From Harmonia axyridis (taxonomy: Eukaryota; Arthropoda; Insecta; Coleoptera; Coccinellidae): a DNA stretch of 64,000 nt. Numbering within the stretch: the first letter of the stretch is position 1; every line of letters starts with the position of its first letter. The notes under the pieces are model-generated. The model did no database searches. It had not been told where the DNA came from and was given only the letters and a program-made list of their open reading frames with translations. Positions 54,097-64,000 of the stretch are shown piece by piece. The DNA is taken from the NCBI RefSeq assembly GCF_914767665.1, contig NC_059501.1:40152501-40216500 (forward strand), given 5' to 3'. The translations under genes were made by a program, and so were the position numbers.

Positions 54097-57051
54097 CAGG
54101 GCCGTAGCTAGAAATGAATTTAAGGTAGGGCAATGAAGGTTACAGGTAGGGCAGAAGTAAAAAATTGTACTCGATGTGATCTGATGAATCAATTTTCATC
54201 GTACCTACTTTTGAGTGTATGGTAGTATGTATATATAAAAATATTTATTTCTTCAGTTTATATTATTTCTTTCAACATGTTGTGATTAATATAATGATGA
54301 TAAAAAACTTCCTCAAAACAGCTGAATCCTTCGATTTGTCATATTATTAAATATGCGAAGGACTTCATTCAGATCAACAGACTGAGTCCTTCTCTTTTCA
54401 AAGGCCAGAAATACCATGCCTGCCATTCTTTCGTGACTCATTGACAGCCTCTGAGGTCTATTGATTGCAGTTAAGGTTGAAAAAGTAGATTCACAAACAG
54501 CAGTGCTACATCCTATGGTCGCCACAGATGCAAAGAGTTCATATGTATCTTTGAAAGCCTCTCGCTGTCTGTACAAAACTTGCACTATGTCTTCTGTTTT
54601 ATCCTCACGACGACTCAAATAAGCTTTAACCACTGTAGCCTCTTCATTTGATGGAATTGTTATACCTGAAAAGTTAATTTAAATTGTGAATTGAATATGA
54701 ATAAACAAGCGTAATATTTTAGAAGCAGCAACATCATTTTGTTAATTGCCTTACACTCACCTAAATTTTTCAAAGGTTCCATTTTGTTCACATCCAACTC
54801 ATCGAGACTCGCTACAGAATTTAACAGATCATCGTTGTCTGAAAACCTTCTCTGTAATTCAGCAACTAGTATGTCCAATGTTTCGAAATACTCAGATTTA
54901 AATGGTTGATCTTCTTCATTTTGTTTCGTTGAGGAACAGGAAGAGTCAAACATCAAGTAGTCATCCATGCGATTAGATCTTCTGACTTGCCTTTTTTGGG
55001 TGTGAGTCCTATTTTCAGAATCAATGCTTGTCATAGATTTAGCTTCTTCCAAAATTTGATGATACATTTCATCTGTTCTCAATTTTGTGATTTCATTTTG
55101 GACGCAATTTATGATTATTAGGGCGTCTTTCAATCCTGCGCTTCGGGCTTGTAAACTTGCATCTGCAGGCTGAAGCATGGATAGTATTTTTTTGGCCACA
55201 ACCATAGCCATTCGGAATTCCAAATTAAGCATAATTTTTTTGATGCCGACACTCTTGGCAACGTCGTCACCATTGAATCTGTCATTTTTCATTTTATCTA
55301 AAGTTAGCAAAATCTCTGAATAATTATCGTTTACAACTTTTGTAACCGCCAAGTGTCCTGACCAACGTTGTTCGAGTAATCTGCCAATTATTTTTCCACC
55401 ATACATTGCAGCTATTTTTCCATGATGAAAGAACTCATGTAACATGATGCATTGATCAAAAAATAAACGGATGAAAGTCATTTCAGAGATAGTCCTGATA
55501 ACTATTAAATGTAAGCGGTGGTTATAACAGTGGACATAAGGAATTTTTCGGCCCAATTGATTCTCTATTCTAGTCGCAACTCCTGAAACTTTTCCGCTCA
55601 TAACACTTGCTCCATCATAGCATTGGCTTAGCATACGGGAGAGATCAATGCCATTTTTCGTAAGAGTGTTTAAAGTTAATTCGGTAAATGTTGCTGCATC
55701 AAGATGTTCAGTTGTTGTAACTGTCAGCAACGACTCATTGACGATTCCATCCTTAACGTAACGTATTGCTATAGCAATATTTTCACGATTATTCTTATCC
55801 CTCGTTCCATCTTCCATTAGAGTGAACCAATTCACGTCAGATTCCTTGATATCTTTGACAATGGAGTTCTGTACTACTTGAACCATTGCTTGAATTATTT
55901 GGTTTTGAATTTCCGGTGAATGATATGTCGCATTTTGTGGTATATGGCTGAAAGCCTCCTTCAAATTCGGATCTTTCATGCACGTGTATTCAAATAAATT
56001 CTGAAATAATCCTTGTTCTTTTTTTTCCTCCAAAACATAATTTCCTCGCAAAGCTAACTCGTTGACAACTAAAAATTGTATAACTTCAACAATTGATTTC
56101 ATGTAATACCGGTTTTTTTCTAAAACTTCATGATTTATCAAAGTTTCGACACTGCTACCTGTAGATATTCTGCGTAGTTTGTCTTGCCACATCGCCATGG
56201 CTTGTGTATGAGGAATTGATTTCTCATGTTTTGGAAACCCAGTTCTTGTATCACTGGCATTTTTCCAGTTTCTGAATCCTGTGGAAGTATAAGAACTTTG
56301 TTTGCTTCCATGGGGTAAAAATTGTTGACAAGGATAGCAAAAAGCAGCATCTCTCTCGACCGAATACTGCAACCATTTATATCGCTTAAACCAATCCGCA
56401 ACAAAGGCCCTATTATTTTCTTTGGGATATATATTTAAAATAATTTGTTTTATCGGTTCTCCGATTCGTGCAATATCCGAAGGAATACCATAGTTAATTC
56501 TATTTCTACCAACCTGTTTTGCCAAACTAGTTTCCATAGAACTAGGAGTGGGTTTTGAGCAATGGGGTTCATCGTGATGAATTCCCTCTTCAACTCTTCG
56601 TTTTTTGGTAAAGAAAGTCCTTATATCCATCGCTAAATGAGTCAATCAACACTTCACTTCACTTCAATAAACAAACAATTATTTCGCTAAACTCTATTTT
56701 GGGTTATATGGGGATCCCCCTACCAAGGGGCGTATATTCCAGTACAGGTCCCATACATACTTCAAATGCCATCTATGTGCGGAATCAAGAAAATAAGCAC
56801 ATGAGGTGCTTCTGAAAATACAGCGTGCTGTATATATACAATGACCACGGTGCACTCTATTGATGTAGTTCGCAATCTCTAACAACTCGTGATTAATTCA
56901 GAATTGATTTGCGAGTGATAATTTTTTCCTCACGTCACATAATGAAATTTCCTTTGAATATTATTTAAATTGTTACTATTTTTTAAGGTAGGGCATTGAA
57001 AATTAAAGGTAGGGCATTGCCCCATAATGCCCCCCCCTGGCTACGGCCCTG
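54097..57051 (-). mobile_element. Nearly intact hAT element (ZMYM1/TTF type)
   Basis: The ends read CAGGGCCGTAGC and GCTACGGCCCTG, and the 8-bp duplication TGTGGTTT is perfect (54089-54096 and 57052-57059). Subterminal TAGGGCA motifs occur at both ends (near 54130 and 57000). The transposase gene has no visible lesion. It is inserted in the gag gene of a gypsy element. Confidence 0.95.
54313..56630 (-). CDS. hAT transposase (TTF-type zinc finger, dimerisation domain), two exons
   Basis: The ATG at 56630 (MDIRTFFTKKRRVEE) is preferred to the longer open frame. Exon 1 ends at 54761 after MEPLKNL; a GTGAGT donor (54760) and a TTTTCAG acceptor (54667-54666) remove a 95-bp intron, and exon 2 (54665-54313) continues in frame with GITIPSNEEATVVKAYLS. 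Features: TTF zinc finger (CYPCQQFLPHG, then HEKSIPHTQAM), first catalytic region MEDGTRDKNNREN, QCYDGASVMSG (second D), VHCYNHRLHL, and the C-terminal STAVCESTFSTLTAI with E in the dimerisation domain. It cuts and pastes the element. No stop or frameshift is seen, so it may be active. Confidence 0.88.
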
Positions 57052-57059
57052 TGTGGTTT

Positions 57060-57532
57060 TTGTGGATAAATAGGTATTATTATTTACTTCTTAATAAAAA
57101 AACGAATTGATTCCGCAGTGCTGTATCCAAATATCCACCAAAATTGTAAGTTACTGCCAGTTTTTATAAATCTGCTACAAAGTCTTGGATTTTTTCTCCA
57201 TCTAGTTGTTTTCTTTGATGGAATCTGTAGTTATCCGCTATTTCAAGTGCTGCAGGAGCGTAGTATGTTTGTAAGATGTGTTTCAGCTCATCGTATGATT
57301 TCTCATATGGGTCGTGAGGTGATATTTTGTTGCAAAGAATATCGAATGCTTTTGCGCCATTATAATATAAGAAATATATGGCGTACTGCTCTTTCTTCAT
57401 ATCAAATAATTTGAACGAACCTTCTAATCGTTGTACCCATCTGGTCCAGTTCAAAGTGGTATACAAGGGCTCAATGTTGAACGTCGTTTGAAAAACTACA
57501 TCTGGTGCACTCATACTTCGAGTTTCAACCAT
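57060..57532 (-). pseudogene. Ty3/gypsy gag N-terminus
   Basis: From MVETRSMSAPDVVFQTTFNI (57532) the frame reads LYTTLNWTRWVQRLEGSFKL, GAKAFDILCNKISPHDPYEK and LKHILQTYYAPAALEIADNY then FHQRKQLDGEKIQDFVADL, a typical insect gypsy capsid start. It is open to about 57164 and then shifts. It lies 64 bp downstream of the LTR end, with the primer-binding site between. Confidence 0.8.
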
Positions 57533-57582
57533 GGCTTCCTGCGTAGATTCGTTTATCCAGAATAAATAAAATATTATCTTCT

Positions 57583-57595
57583 GCTCGTCGCCAGT
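57583..57595 (-). promoter_or_regulatory. Primer-binding site of the gypsy element
   Basis: The minus strand reads ACTGGCGACGAGC directly after the LTR end TAACA. The TGGCGACGAG leader is common in Ty3/gypsy elements of insects. The matching tRNA was not determined. Confidence 0.55.
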
Positions 57596-58153
57596 TGTTA
57601 TGTATTTGGGAATAAAACCACGTAATTTTTACTACGGACTCAATTATCTTGAATATAATTCTTATGGGACATATCGCTCACTGGATGCAATAGTGGCACA
57701 TCAACAAATTATTAGTTCCGAGAAAATCACTGATTTATAAAGTGGAGTTGGTGGTTGATTTCAATATCCAATATCAATTCTTCCAAATAATTGAAATTCT
57801 TTTATTGGTTTACACATCTAGAGTTAGATACCGAATTGTACTAGTTCAATTTTCTAACAGAACCTTTCTTTCATTAAAAAAAAAACAAAAAACAGTAATT
57901 GTGCCGTTATTTCATTTTTTTTCAACACATAATATTTAAGAATATGGTGGAATAAAATAATTATGTTCGAAATAAAACTGCAGTTTGCATGTATGACTTC
58001 ATTAAAAACAAACTTTTCATTATATTAACATAAAAAAAGAACAATTCTGGAGATAGGAACTTTATATAATTTCGAGGTCAAATAAAAAAATATTCATTTT
58101 CATCAATTGGAAATAAGGAACAAAAACTCTGAAAATTCTTCGAAAACCAGTAC

Positions 58154-60343
58154 TTATTCTCTGGCCCTTTTCAGGCTATTATAAAAATGACTATGAGATT
58201 TTTTAATTGCATTATTTTGCAACAAATACATCAGGTCATCAAATTTTTTTGGTTGTATCGGTATCACATCGTTGTATGCACGTTTTAGACGAACGGTTTC
58301 GAAAGAATTAAATATTGTACCTGATCGCGTTCTGTTTTTATTTCTAATGTTTACAGACTTATATTCGGCTTGACTAAACGATGTTTTGTAATAGAAAACA
58401 TCAGGAGAGTCTTTTTTCACATTGAAAACACAGGTATCATTTATTTTCACAACATCGCCAAATGAATCTTTATGAAAATTAAACGAAGTTTGAATAGTTA
58501 AATCTTTCAAATCATAAAAGTGTTCAAAGCTCATCTCTATGACTCTGTATGGTGAACCCGTTTTCTTCGCACTTTTTACCAGCATGACATAATGGTCAGG
58601 TGTATAAATTGGACCAGATTTCAGTGACCTTTTAATATTCTTCTCTATGGTTGCGTGAACGTTATCACCTTCGTTTTGTGTGTGTCCAGTAACCAAATAT
58701 TTATGCGTAATTGACTTTATATTATAATTAGCTACAGCGAAAAAGTACGCAGCTAAAATAAATTTATTTTTCTGTTGTCCTGAGCAGTTGTCTGAAAAAA
58801 AGACAATATCTAAGTCATTTCCATCATAACTCTCACTCTCTTGCTGTAAATAATTCAGCAAGCAAGAGCCAATTTCGTTAGCTCCTCTTTTACCTTGTCC
58901 TTCATGCCACATAAAGCATGTAACAGGACCTTGGCCTTTTTGAGTAAGGCCACACACTGTAAAATTTTAAGTCGACAGTTTGGACTTGTAGTAAAAAGAT
59001 GAAACGTCACCCTTCGGTGTCGGCAGAGTAGCCTGTAAATCAAAACAACTAACCCGATAACTTTCACTGCATTTTGCTTTATCTATTTCTTTTTCTTTTC
59101 TACTCAATTTCTTTTCACTTTGATGTTTCAAATAGTTATCTAACATTTTCTTTTTTTCTTCAACATCTTCCTCATTTTCGTAGGCCACACATTTCTGACA
59201 TTGGTCCTTTTTGGGGACAAAAAAAGCCAAGTTAAATTCATAATTGAATATATCCCTGTATGTGGATAAACTTGCTACAGATTTGCCCGACTGTTCACAA
59301 AGATTTTTATAGTCTCTGTAAAGATCGGTAATCGTCTTACCACCTTCAATATACTCTTTTTCGCTATGAGCTCTGGTGTAATGGCTCTCGATTTTGGGAA
59401 TAGATAAAATGTGAGCACGTATATCATTCTTTGCGTCCGGTATTTTCTTCTGGTTCCCATGCTTTCCTCTTTTATCTTCAAAATCGCCCTCTTTTCTCTT
59501 AACTATCAGACTTCGAATGCAGCGAGTGGTGATGCCCAAAGTCGAAATGAAGAACACTTTACAAACCCTTATCTTCTTGTCGTCCTTCAAGAAATAGAAA
59601 ACATTGTTATTGGCTCGTTTTTTTATGCCTTGAGCGTTATTATTATCGTCACGAATTAACTCGTGAATCAGTGTCCCAAGAAATGATCGCTGTTTGACAA
59701 TGTCAGCCAAATTCCAGTACTTATGAAACAACTCACTTCTTTCCACTTCGGTGAATTTAACTGAACACTTAAGTTTACAATTTGCTCCACAGGGCGGTTT
59801 CATTTGTCTCGGTGCTACAGGTGTACGTTTATTAAGTGTAAAATAGGCCTGTCCGCTATTCCTCAGAGATTTTATTTTGTTTCTTTTCCACTCATTAGGG
59901 TTCCTCTTCTTTTTCCTGGTTTTTTTTGTTACACTTACTTCTTCTACATTTTTCGGCGTTGTTACTTCTTCTTCACTCTCTGTTGTTGTGGTTAACTTGG
60001 CTTCGTAATTGGGATCGTCATAAGAGTCGTCTGAAAATGGATTCGGCTCTGAAGTGGATTCTGCCTCACTTTCTTCGCCTATCGGAAAATATTCTGTACT
60101 TTGTGATGATTGGGAAACTTCACTAGGGATCGATTTATATTTTCCTATACGTAGGTGTTGTTCTTCTGATTGCAAAGCTTTTTCTTCATTTTCTTCTACA
60201 TGACTTATAATAGTTTCTAAGACATCGCGAATCACAGACGAATCAGATTCAATTTTCCAGCTGTCGGCATTATCTTTCATAATTGTAATGCCCAACAGTC
60301 CTAGCATTTTTTTCCCTCTTGAACTGGCATATTGATGTTCCAT
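58154..60343 (-). pseudogene. Putative DDE-type transposase with DUF7869-like core, one stop codon
   Basis: From MEHQYASSRGKKMLGLLGIT (60343; the open frame extends further upstream) the protein aligns along its length with that at 2650-5183: acidic N-terminal third, KKTRKKKRNP, cysteine cluster CGANCKLKC, KKDQCQKC, CFDLQATLPTPKGD, FFSDNCSGQQKN, GHTQNEGDNVHATIEK. A single TAA at 58967-58969 follows YYKSKLST, where copy 1 has Y; the frame then continues unchanged with FTVCGLTQKGQG to 58154. One base change therefore separates it from an open gene. Confidence 0.8.
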
Positions 60344-60539
60344 ACTGATAGCTGAGACGAAGAATTTTACATAAATAGATTTATTTTTGCACACCTAAAG
60401 CTACAATAAAGCTATGAAAACCAAACAATGTGAAGGAAAGGAACATTATAGTGTTACTTAGTCTTCCATATAGTAAATAATGATTATTTCAATATAAATT
60501 TTAGCAATATTACTTAAAAATAAAGGTAAGAAGAGAAGA

Positions 60540-61040
60540 TTAGAAATACAACAGTGGCACATTATGTGATATCACACAAATTATTCACTCTAGAGCGATC
60601 CTTTAAAACAAGCAACAATGGCACATATCAGAAATATCAAGCATTGAATATGCAATAGTGGCACAAACTACGTTGATCCAATACTTTTAAACTTTTCAAT
60701 AAAATGTGAACTTACAATACTGGCCTAACTGAAAATGTGCCATTATTGTTCAACAAATATTATAATATCTATCACACTTACCGTACTATTCAAAATGTGT
60801 CACTGTTGATCTGGCACATGAAGTTAACTCTTTCAAGGTTTCTGACACACTGAACAAATGTGCCGATGTTGCCGCGTCACCGTTAAAAAACGCGGCAAAT
60901 ACAATAGTGACACTAGCTCCCTTTAGCGGTTACACAATAACATAGAAATGTGCCAATATTGTTTGCAGATAAAGTACAAAATGATAGTTACAATGGTACA
61001 GTTAATTGAAAATAACAATTTTTCGACATGTGCCACTATT
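60540..61040. repeat. Subterminal repeats of DUF7869 element 2
   Basis: About ten copies of GTGGCACA or its complement TGTGCCA, often followed by TTATTG or AATATTG, occur here (for example near 60553, 60606, 60649, 60737, 60860, 60951 and 61029). They lie upstream of the transposase start. At the other end one copy sits within the TIR at 57692. Confidence 0.75.
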
Positions 61041-61199
61041 GCACCCAGTGAGCGATATAGGTATAGGATATCTTGTAGTGGTAGCTTCATACTGAGTCTC
61101 CGCGTATCTCCTCGAGTTGATCGGTCACCTGAATTTCCTGTCAGTTTCCCTCTCTCCATTATTAGCGCGTATATTCAAAATCGTACCTCAGATTACAAA

Positions 61200-61827
61200 A
61201 TAATACGTATAAATTCAATAAGCAGTTACAATGAAATAAAAATATGAATTGATATTAAATAATACACAACATATAATTTTTGAATTAAGCATTTATTCCT
61301 CACATAAAAGATTAGTTTATCATTTTTATTATTCAACTATTCTCCATTCTGTTAAAGCCTCTAATTTTAAAATTATCCGAGTTGTCCACTTTGAAGCTTT
61401 CAGATTGCACGAGAACATCGATATTTTTTTATTCTATTTGTTATGAATACAACATCAACTCCTTGAGTTTTTTTACGGATAATACGAATATTGAAGTGCC
61501 ACAAATTGAAATTCCCTTGATCAGAAAAATAAATTTTTCTTCGACTCACAGCAAATATCAATTTTGCGGACACATATCATTCAGTAAAGTATTACTTGGC
61601 AGGAAAAGTGAATATTACTTTTCTTGCTAAGGCAGCAAAATGATTATTCCAATGGGAATAAAACATTCGTCATTTTTTGACAATCAATCATTGTTTTTGC
61701 CACCTACCTAATTTCTGGAGAAGTAAGTACTTCTAAGTCACTATCACTGATGAATATATCTGATATTTTTTCACAAAACTGTCAGAAATTTCATAAATTG
61801 TCAAACTATAATTATTATGGACATATT
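61200..61827. other. Unassigned stretch
   Basis: Short plus-strand frames at 61249-61630 have no recognisable motif. Nothing else is supported. Confidence 0.4.
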
Positions 61828-63703
61828 GGGCCGTATTCATAAAAAAAGGTTATGCTTATACTTGCAGAATATAAAGGAAATCCTTCAGCTTGCATTCATA
61901 ATATTCCAAGTGAAACCTTATACTAATAGAGTATGAGCATAGTATAAGGAAAAGATAGTAAGCCAGTGTAGTGCTTTTTTCGATTTTGTTGATGTTGAGC
62001 GCCATCTTGTTGTACTCACGTTTAACTCGGATTCTACTGTCAAAAATTGGTCCGTAAAGTGGAGCCCTCTGAAAAATTGGTGTTATTTTGAAGAACTAAA
62101 ATATTTGAAATAGAGTGGTCAGAAGATTTTTATATTTTGATATTTTTTCTGCTCTGTAATAAGCATTTACGCCAGTGGCGCGTATTTGTCATAAACAAGT
62201 ACAATGCTACAAGTTATCATGAAATCAATAATCAGGTCCAGTCGCCATGAAATGATATTTCCAGGTTTTTTCATGATTCAGCGCCATCTATTATCGAGTT
62301 ACTTCTCCACTTTGGGTAGTCACGAAATCCAACTACAGTAGCGACCCCTGGTGACTATTTCCTTGCCGTTAAACGGCGGTTGGCTTACTTTCCTTTCCTT
62401 ATACTATGGTATGAGCATATCCTTCACAGAAAGTATTTGGTTATTCATAAACGTTACCTTTAATTCTAAATGAAAAGGATATCCTTCAATAATTTCGAGT
62501 GTGGCCAGAGCAGACTCAGTCGTATAGTGATCAGTTGTAGCGACGAAAGATGTTGAAACCATTGAACTGAGAGAAATTAAACACTTCAAAGAACGTTTAT
62601 CAAAACCTGTTCGTGATTACAAAGATTTTTGGGAATAAATAATGCTCAAACTAGAGGAGGTGCGTTATCATCCGTCCTAAAAATGCAGATATGTTTACGC
62701 TATCTCAGTGATCCTGCGTATCAGAAAGGCATTGGTCAAGAACTGGGTGTAAGTCAACCTACAGTATCTTGTACAGTGATAACCGTAATTGACAGCATAG
62801 TGGCGCAATCAAATTACTGGATAAAGTTTCCGTCTACGAACAATGCACTTATGGATGCCAAACAGTTGCCATAACTGGCAAAGCAAATATAGGTTTCCAA
62901 CAACAATTGGCGTAGTATCTGTACCCACGTAGGAATTCTGAAACCAAATCGCCATGGTAATGAGTATGTCAACCGGAAAGGTTATCCTACACTGAATGTG
63001 CAAGCCACTTGTGATGCAAGAGAAATGTTCACTAGTACCGACGTTAGTTGGACTGGTTCGGTCCACGATTCAAGAATATGGAGAAATTCACAATTTTTTT
63101 TTATGTTCTGGTTCCCTCGAATCCTCGAAAGGATATATCCTGTAATGTTCAGGGAACATCGTGAGAACTAAGGGAAAGAATGTAGGAATTGGTGTTCTTT
63201 TTGAATTTATGAAGGTTATGAGGGTTCAATTACATAATAAAAACAACGTCGTGCTATTTGCTGATGCTGGATATGGTATAGAGCCGTGGCTCATGAGTCC
63301 ATCCCGAAACCCCGCTCCAGGTGCTGAACTAAATTATAATAAACTTTTGAAAAAAAGAGAGAGTGATCATTGAACGTCGATTTTCTATTTTGCAACATGT
63401 TTGCCGAGTGAAATTGGAGAATGTGCCAAAAATAATTGTTGCCTGTATTGTGCTTCATAAAGTGGCAAAAACTTTGAAAGATATCGATTTTGCAGCACCT
63501 GAAGAAGTGCCAGAAGATCACACACAGTCACAAGCCAACAACCAATTTACTCATTCTTGGAGGATATTCTTGCAAGTATGAGGTTATCATTATGAATACG
63601 AAAAAAAGGAAATGCTTATACTCTTACCTTTTTCTTCAATTCTAAACCTTATATTTCTACCTTATCCTTACAAGGATATTCTTCAGTTTTATGAATACGG
63701 CCC
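61828..63703 (+). mobile_element. PIF/Harbinger element, third copy type
   Basis: The ends are GGGCCGTATTCAT and its complement. Internally both sides carry GGATATCCTTC and TATGAGCAT-type motifs. A clean 3-bp duplication could not be fixed (ATT on the left, GAA on the right), so the outer bases may be mutated. It encodes a Harbinger transposase on the plus strand. Confidence 0.7.
62545..63581 (+). pseudogene. Harbinger DDE transposase, frameshifted
   Basis: Plus-strand pieces in order: VETIELREIKHFKERLSKPV, GGALSSVLKMQICLRYLSDP, GIGQELGVSQPTVSCTV (helix-turn-helix), then in another frame HVGILKPNRHGNEYVNRKGY, CDAREMFTSTDVSWTGSVHD (second D), VVLFADAGYGIEPWLM, and IIERRFSILQHVCRVKLE (E) with IIVACIVLHKVAKTL. 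At least four frame breaks occur. The first D region, usually CVDGTHV, is damaged near 62905. Confidence 0.75.
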
Positions 63704-63734
63704 GAAATTTTCATAGCAACCAACTATTTTTTTG

Positions 63735-64000
63735 TATTTATTTATTTGAACAGGGAACCTCAACAGGAAACCCAATAACAGAGTGTGTAATATAAGTAGC
63801 GTTGTCTGAGACTACCGTTTTTGGTAAACCAAATCTGGCAAAACAACTCCTAAGCATCTTAATCGTCGCTTCCGAACATGTCGTTGAAGTTTCAAAAACT
63901 TCGACCCATTTCGAATGCGCATCTAATATGATCAGATAATACTTCCTGGAGAAAGGTCCATAATAATCAATATGTAGCCTTTCCCAAACTTCACCTGGCC
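63735..64000 (-). CDS. Ty3/gypsy integrase, partial, runs off the window
   Basis: The minus strand from 64000 reads WERLHIDYYGPFSRKYYLII (first catalytic D), LDAHSKWVEVFETSTTCSEA, MLRSCFARFGLPKTVVSDNA (second D) and ends near PVEVPCSNK. This is the core of a Ty3/gypsy integrase, with the part up to the catalytic E missing. It continues to the right of the window. Whether it belongs with the gypsy gag at 53-57 kb cannot be judged. Confidence 0.8.

Larger units (their letters stand above)
57675..61054 (-). mobile_element. DUF7869-type DNA transposon, copy 2
   Basis: The ends read CGCTCACTGGATGCAATAGT and the complement CGCTCACTGGGTGCAATAGT, continuing GGCACAT, with one mismatch. ATAT borders both sides (57671-57674 and 61055-61058), as in copy 1. 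GTGGCACA-type motifs are repeated beside the right end. The gene has one nonsense codon. The terminal sequences differ from copy 1 apart from the outer CGC and the GTGNCAC motifs, so this is a separate family of the same group. Confidence 0.9.
57596..61197 (-). repeat. 5' LTR of the gypsy element, split by DUF7869 element 2
   Basis: The LTR would start TGTAATCTGAGG at 61197 and end ACATAACA at 57596. It consists of 61059-61197 and 57596-57670 after removal of the insert, about 210 bp. The TG...CA termini and the adjacent primer site support it, but no 3' LTR is in place to confirm the outer end. Confidence 0.5.

Noticed and set aside
1..64000. tRNA, rRNA, histone or other conserved host genes
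   Set aside because: I looked for their signatures on both strands and found none that could be supported by eye.

Overview
The window reads as an arthropod, most likely insect, chromosomal region that is almost entirely transposable elements (TEs). Signs of this are spliced transposase genes with GT-AG introns, an AT-rich background with long AT and poly-T tracts, and a mix typical of insects: BEL/Pao, Ty3/gypsy, CR1-like LINEs, Penelope, piggyBac, hAT, Tc1/mariner, pogo, PIF/Harbinger with a MADF-BESS partner, and a MULE. No tRNA, rRNA or CRISPR was seen. The only candidate host coding sequence is a short exon with a signal-peptide-like start at about 1110-1401. All assignments are by eye; no search was run.

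Layout. 0.2-1.1 kb: 3' fragment of a LINE. 2007-12596: one decayed hAT element (8-bp target duplication, 7 of 8 bases matching) carrying two younger insertions: a DUF7869-type DNA transposon (2243-5938) and a PIF/Harbinger element (7272-10314, TSD TAA). 13-16.4 kb: Ty3/gypsy-like gag-protease remnant with an internally deleted Tc1/mariner element (13425-14850). 17.2-22.4 kb: pogo remnant beside a piggyBac gene that is split by a 3.6-kb LINE. 22.4-25.8 kb: a second, nearly full-length LINE with a 459-bp MITE in its endonuclease. 26.6-31 kb: BEL/Pao remnants, a lone Penelope-end motif with a hammerhead-like core, and a BEL-LINE chimeric ORF. 32.3-35.5 kb: a Harbinger transposase split by a block that encodes two zinc-finger/unknown proteins. 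35.9-36.0 kb: a 10-bp minisatellite. 37.3-38.2 kb: an unidentified gene remnant.

38.6-50.9 kb holds the most striking object. A Tc1/mariner transposase gene (minus strand) is interrupted by a piggyBac deletion derivative (48586-50404, TTAA) and by a 9.35-kb Mutator-like element (38944-48293) with a perfect 9-bp TSD. That element has inverted ends built of about 141-bp satellite repeats and one long ORF that joins an RNase-H-like DDE core, a PHD finger, a Ulp1/C48 cysteine protease domain and a second PHD-like finger. 51.2-52.8 kb: a 5'-truncated Penelope element with GIY-YIG endonuclease and a hammerhead-like core. 53.4-61.2 kb: a Ty3/gypsy element whose gag is split by a nearly intact hAT (54097-57051, perfect 8-bp TSD) and whose 5' LTR is split by a second DUF7869-type transposon (57675-61054). 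61.8-63.7 kb: a third Harbinger; 63.7-64 kb: a gypsy integrase running off the window.

Working together: the TE genes are strongly co-oriented. About 20 of 24 units read on the minus strand, with deep nesting and few host genes. A plus-strand transcript across the window would therefore be antisense to nearly all of them, as in unistrand piRNA clusters; this is inference and needs small-RNA data.
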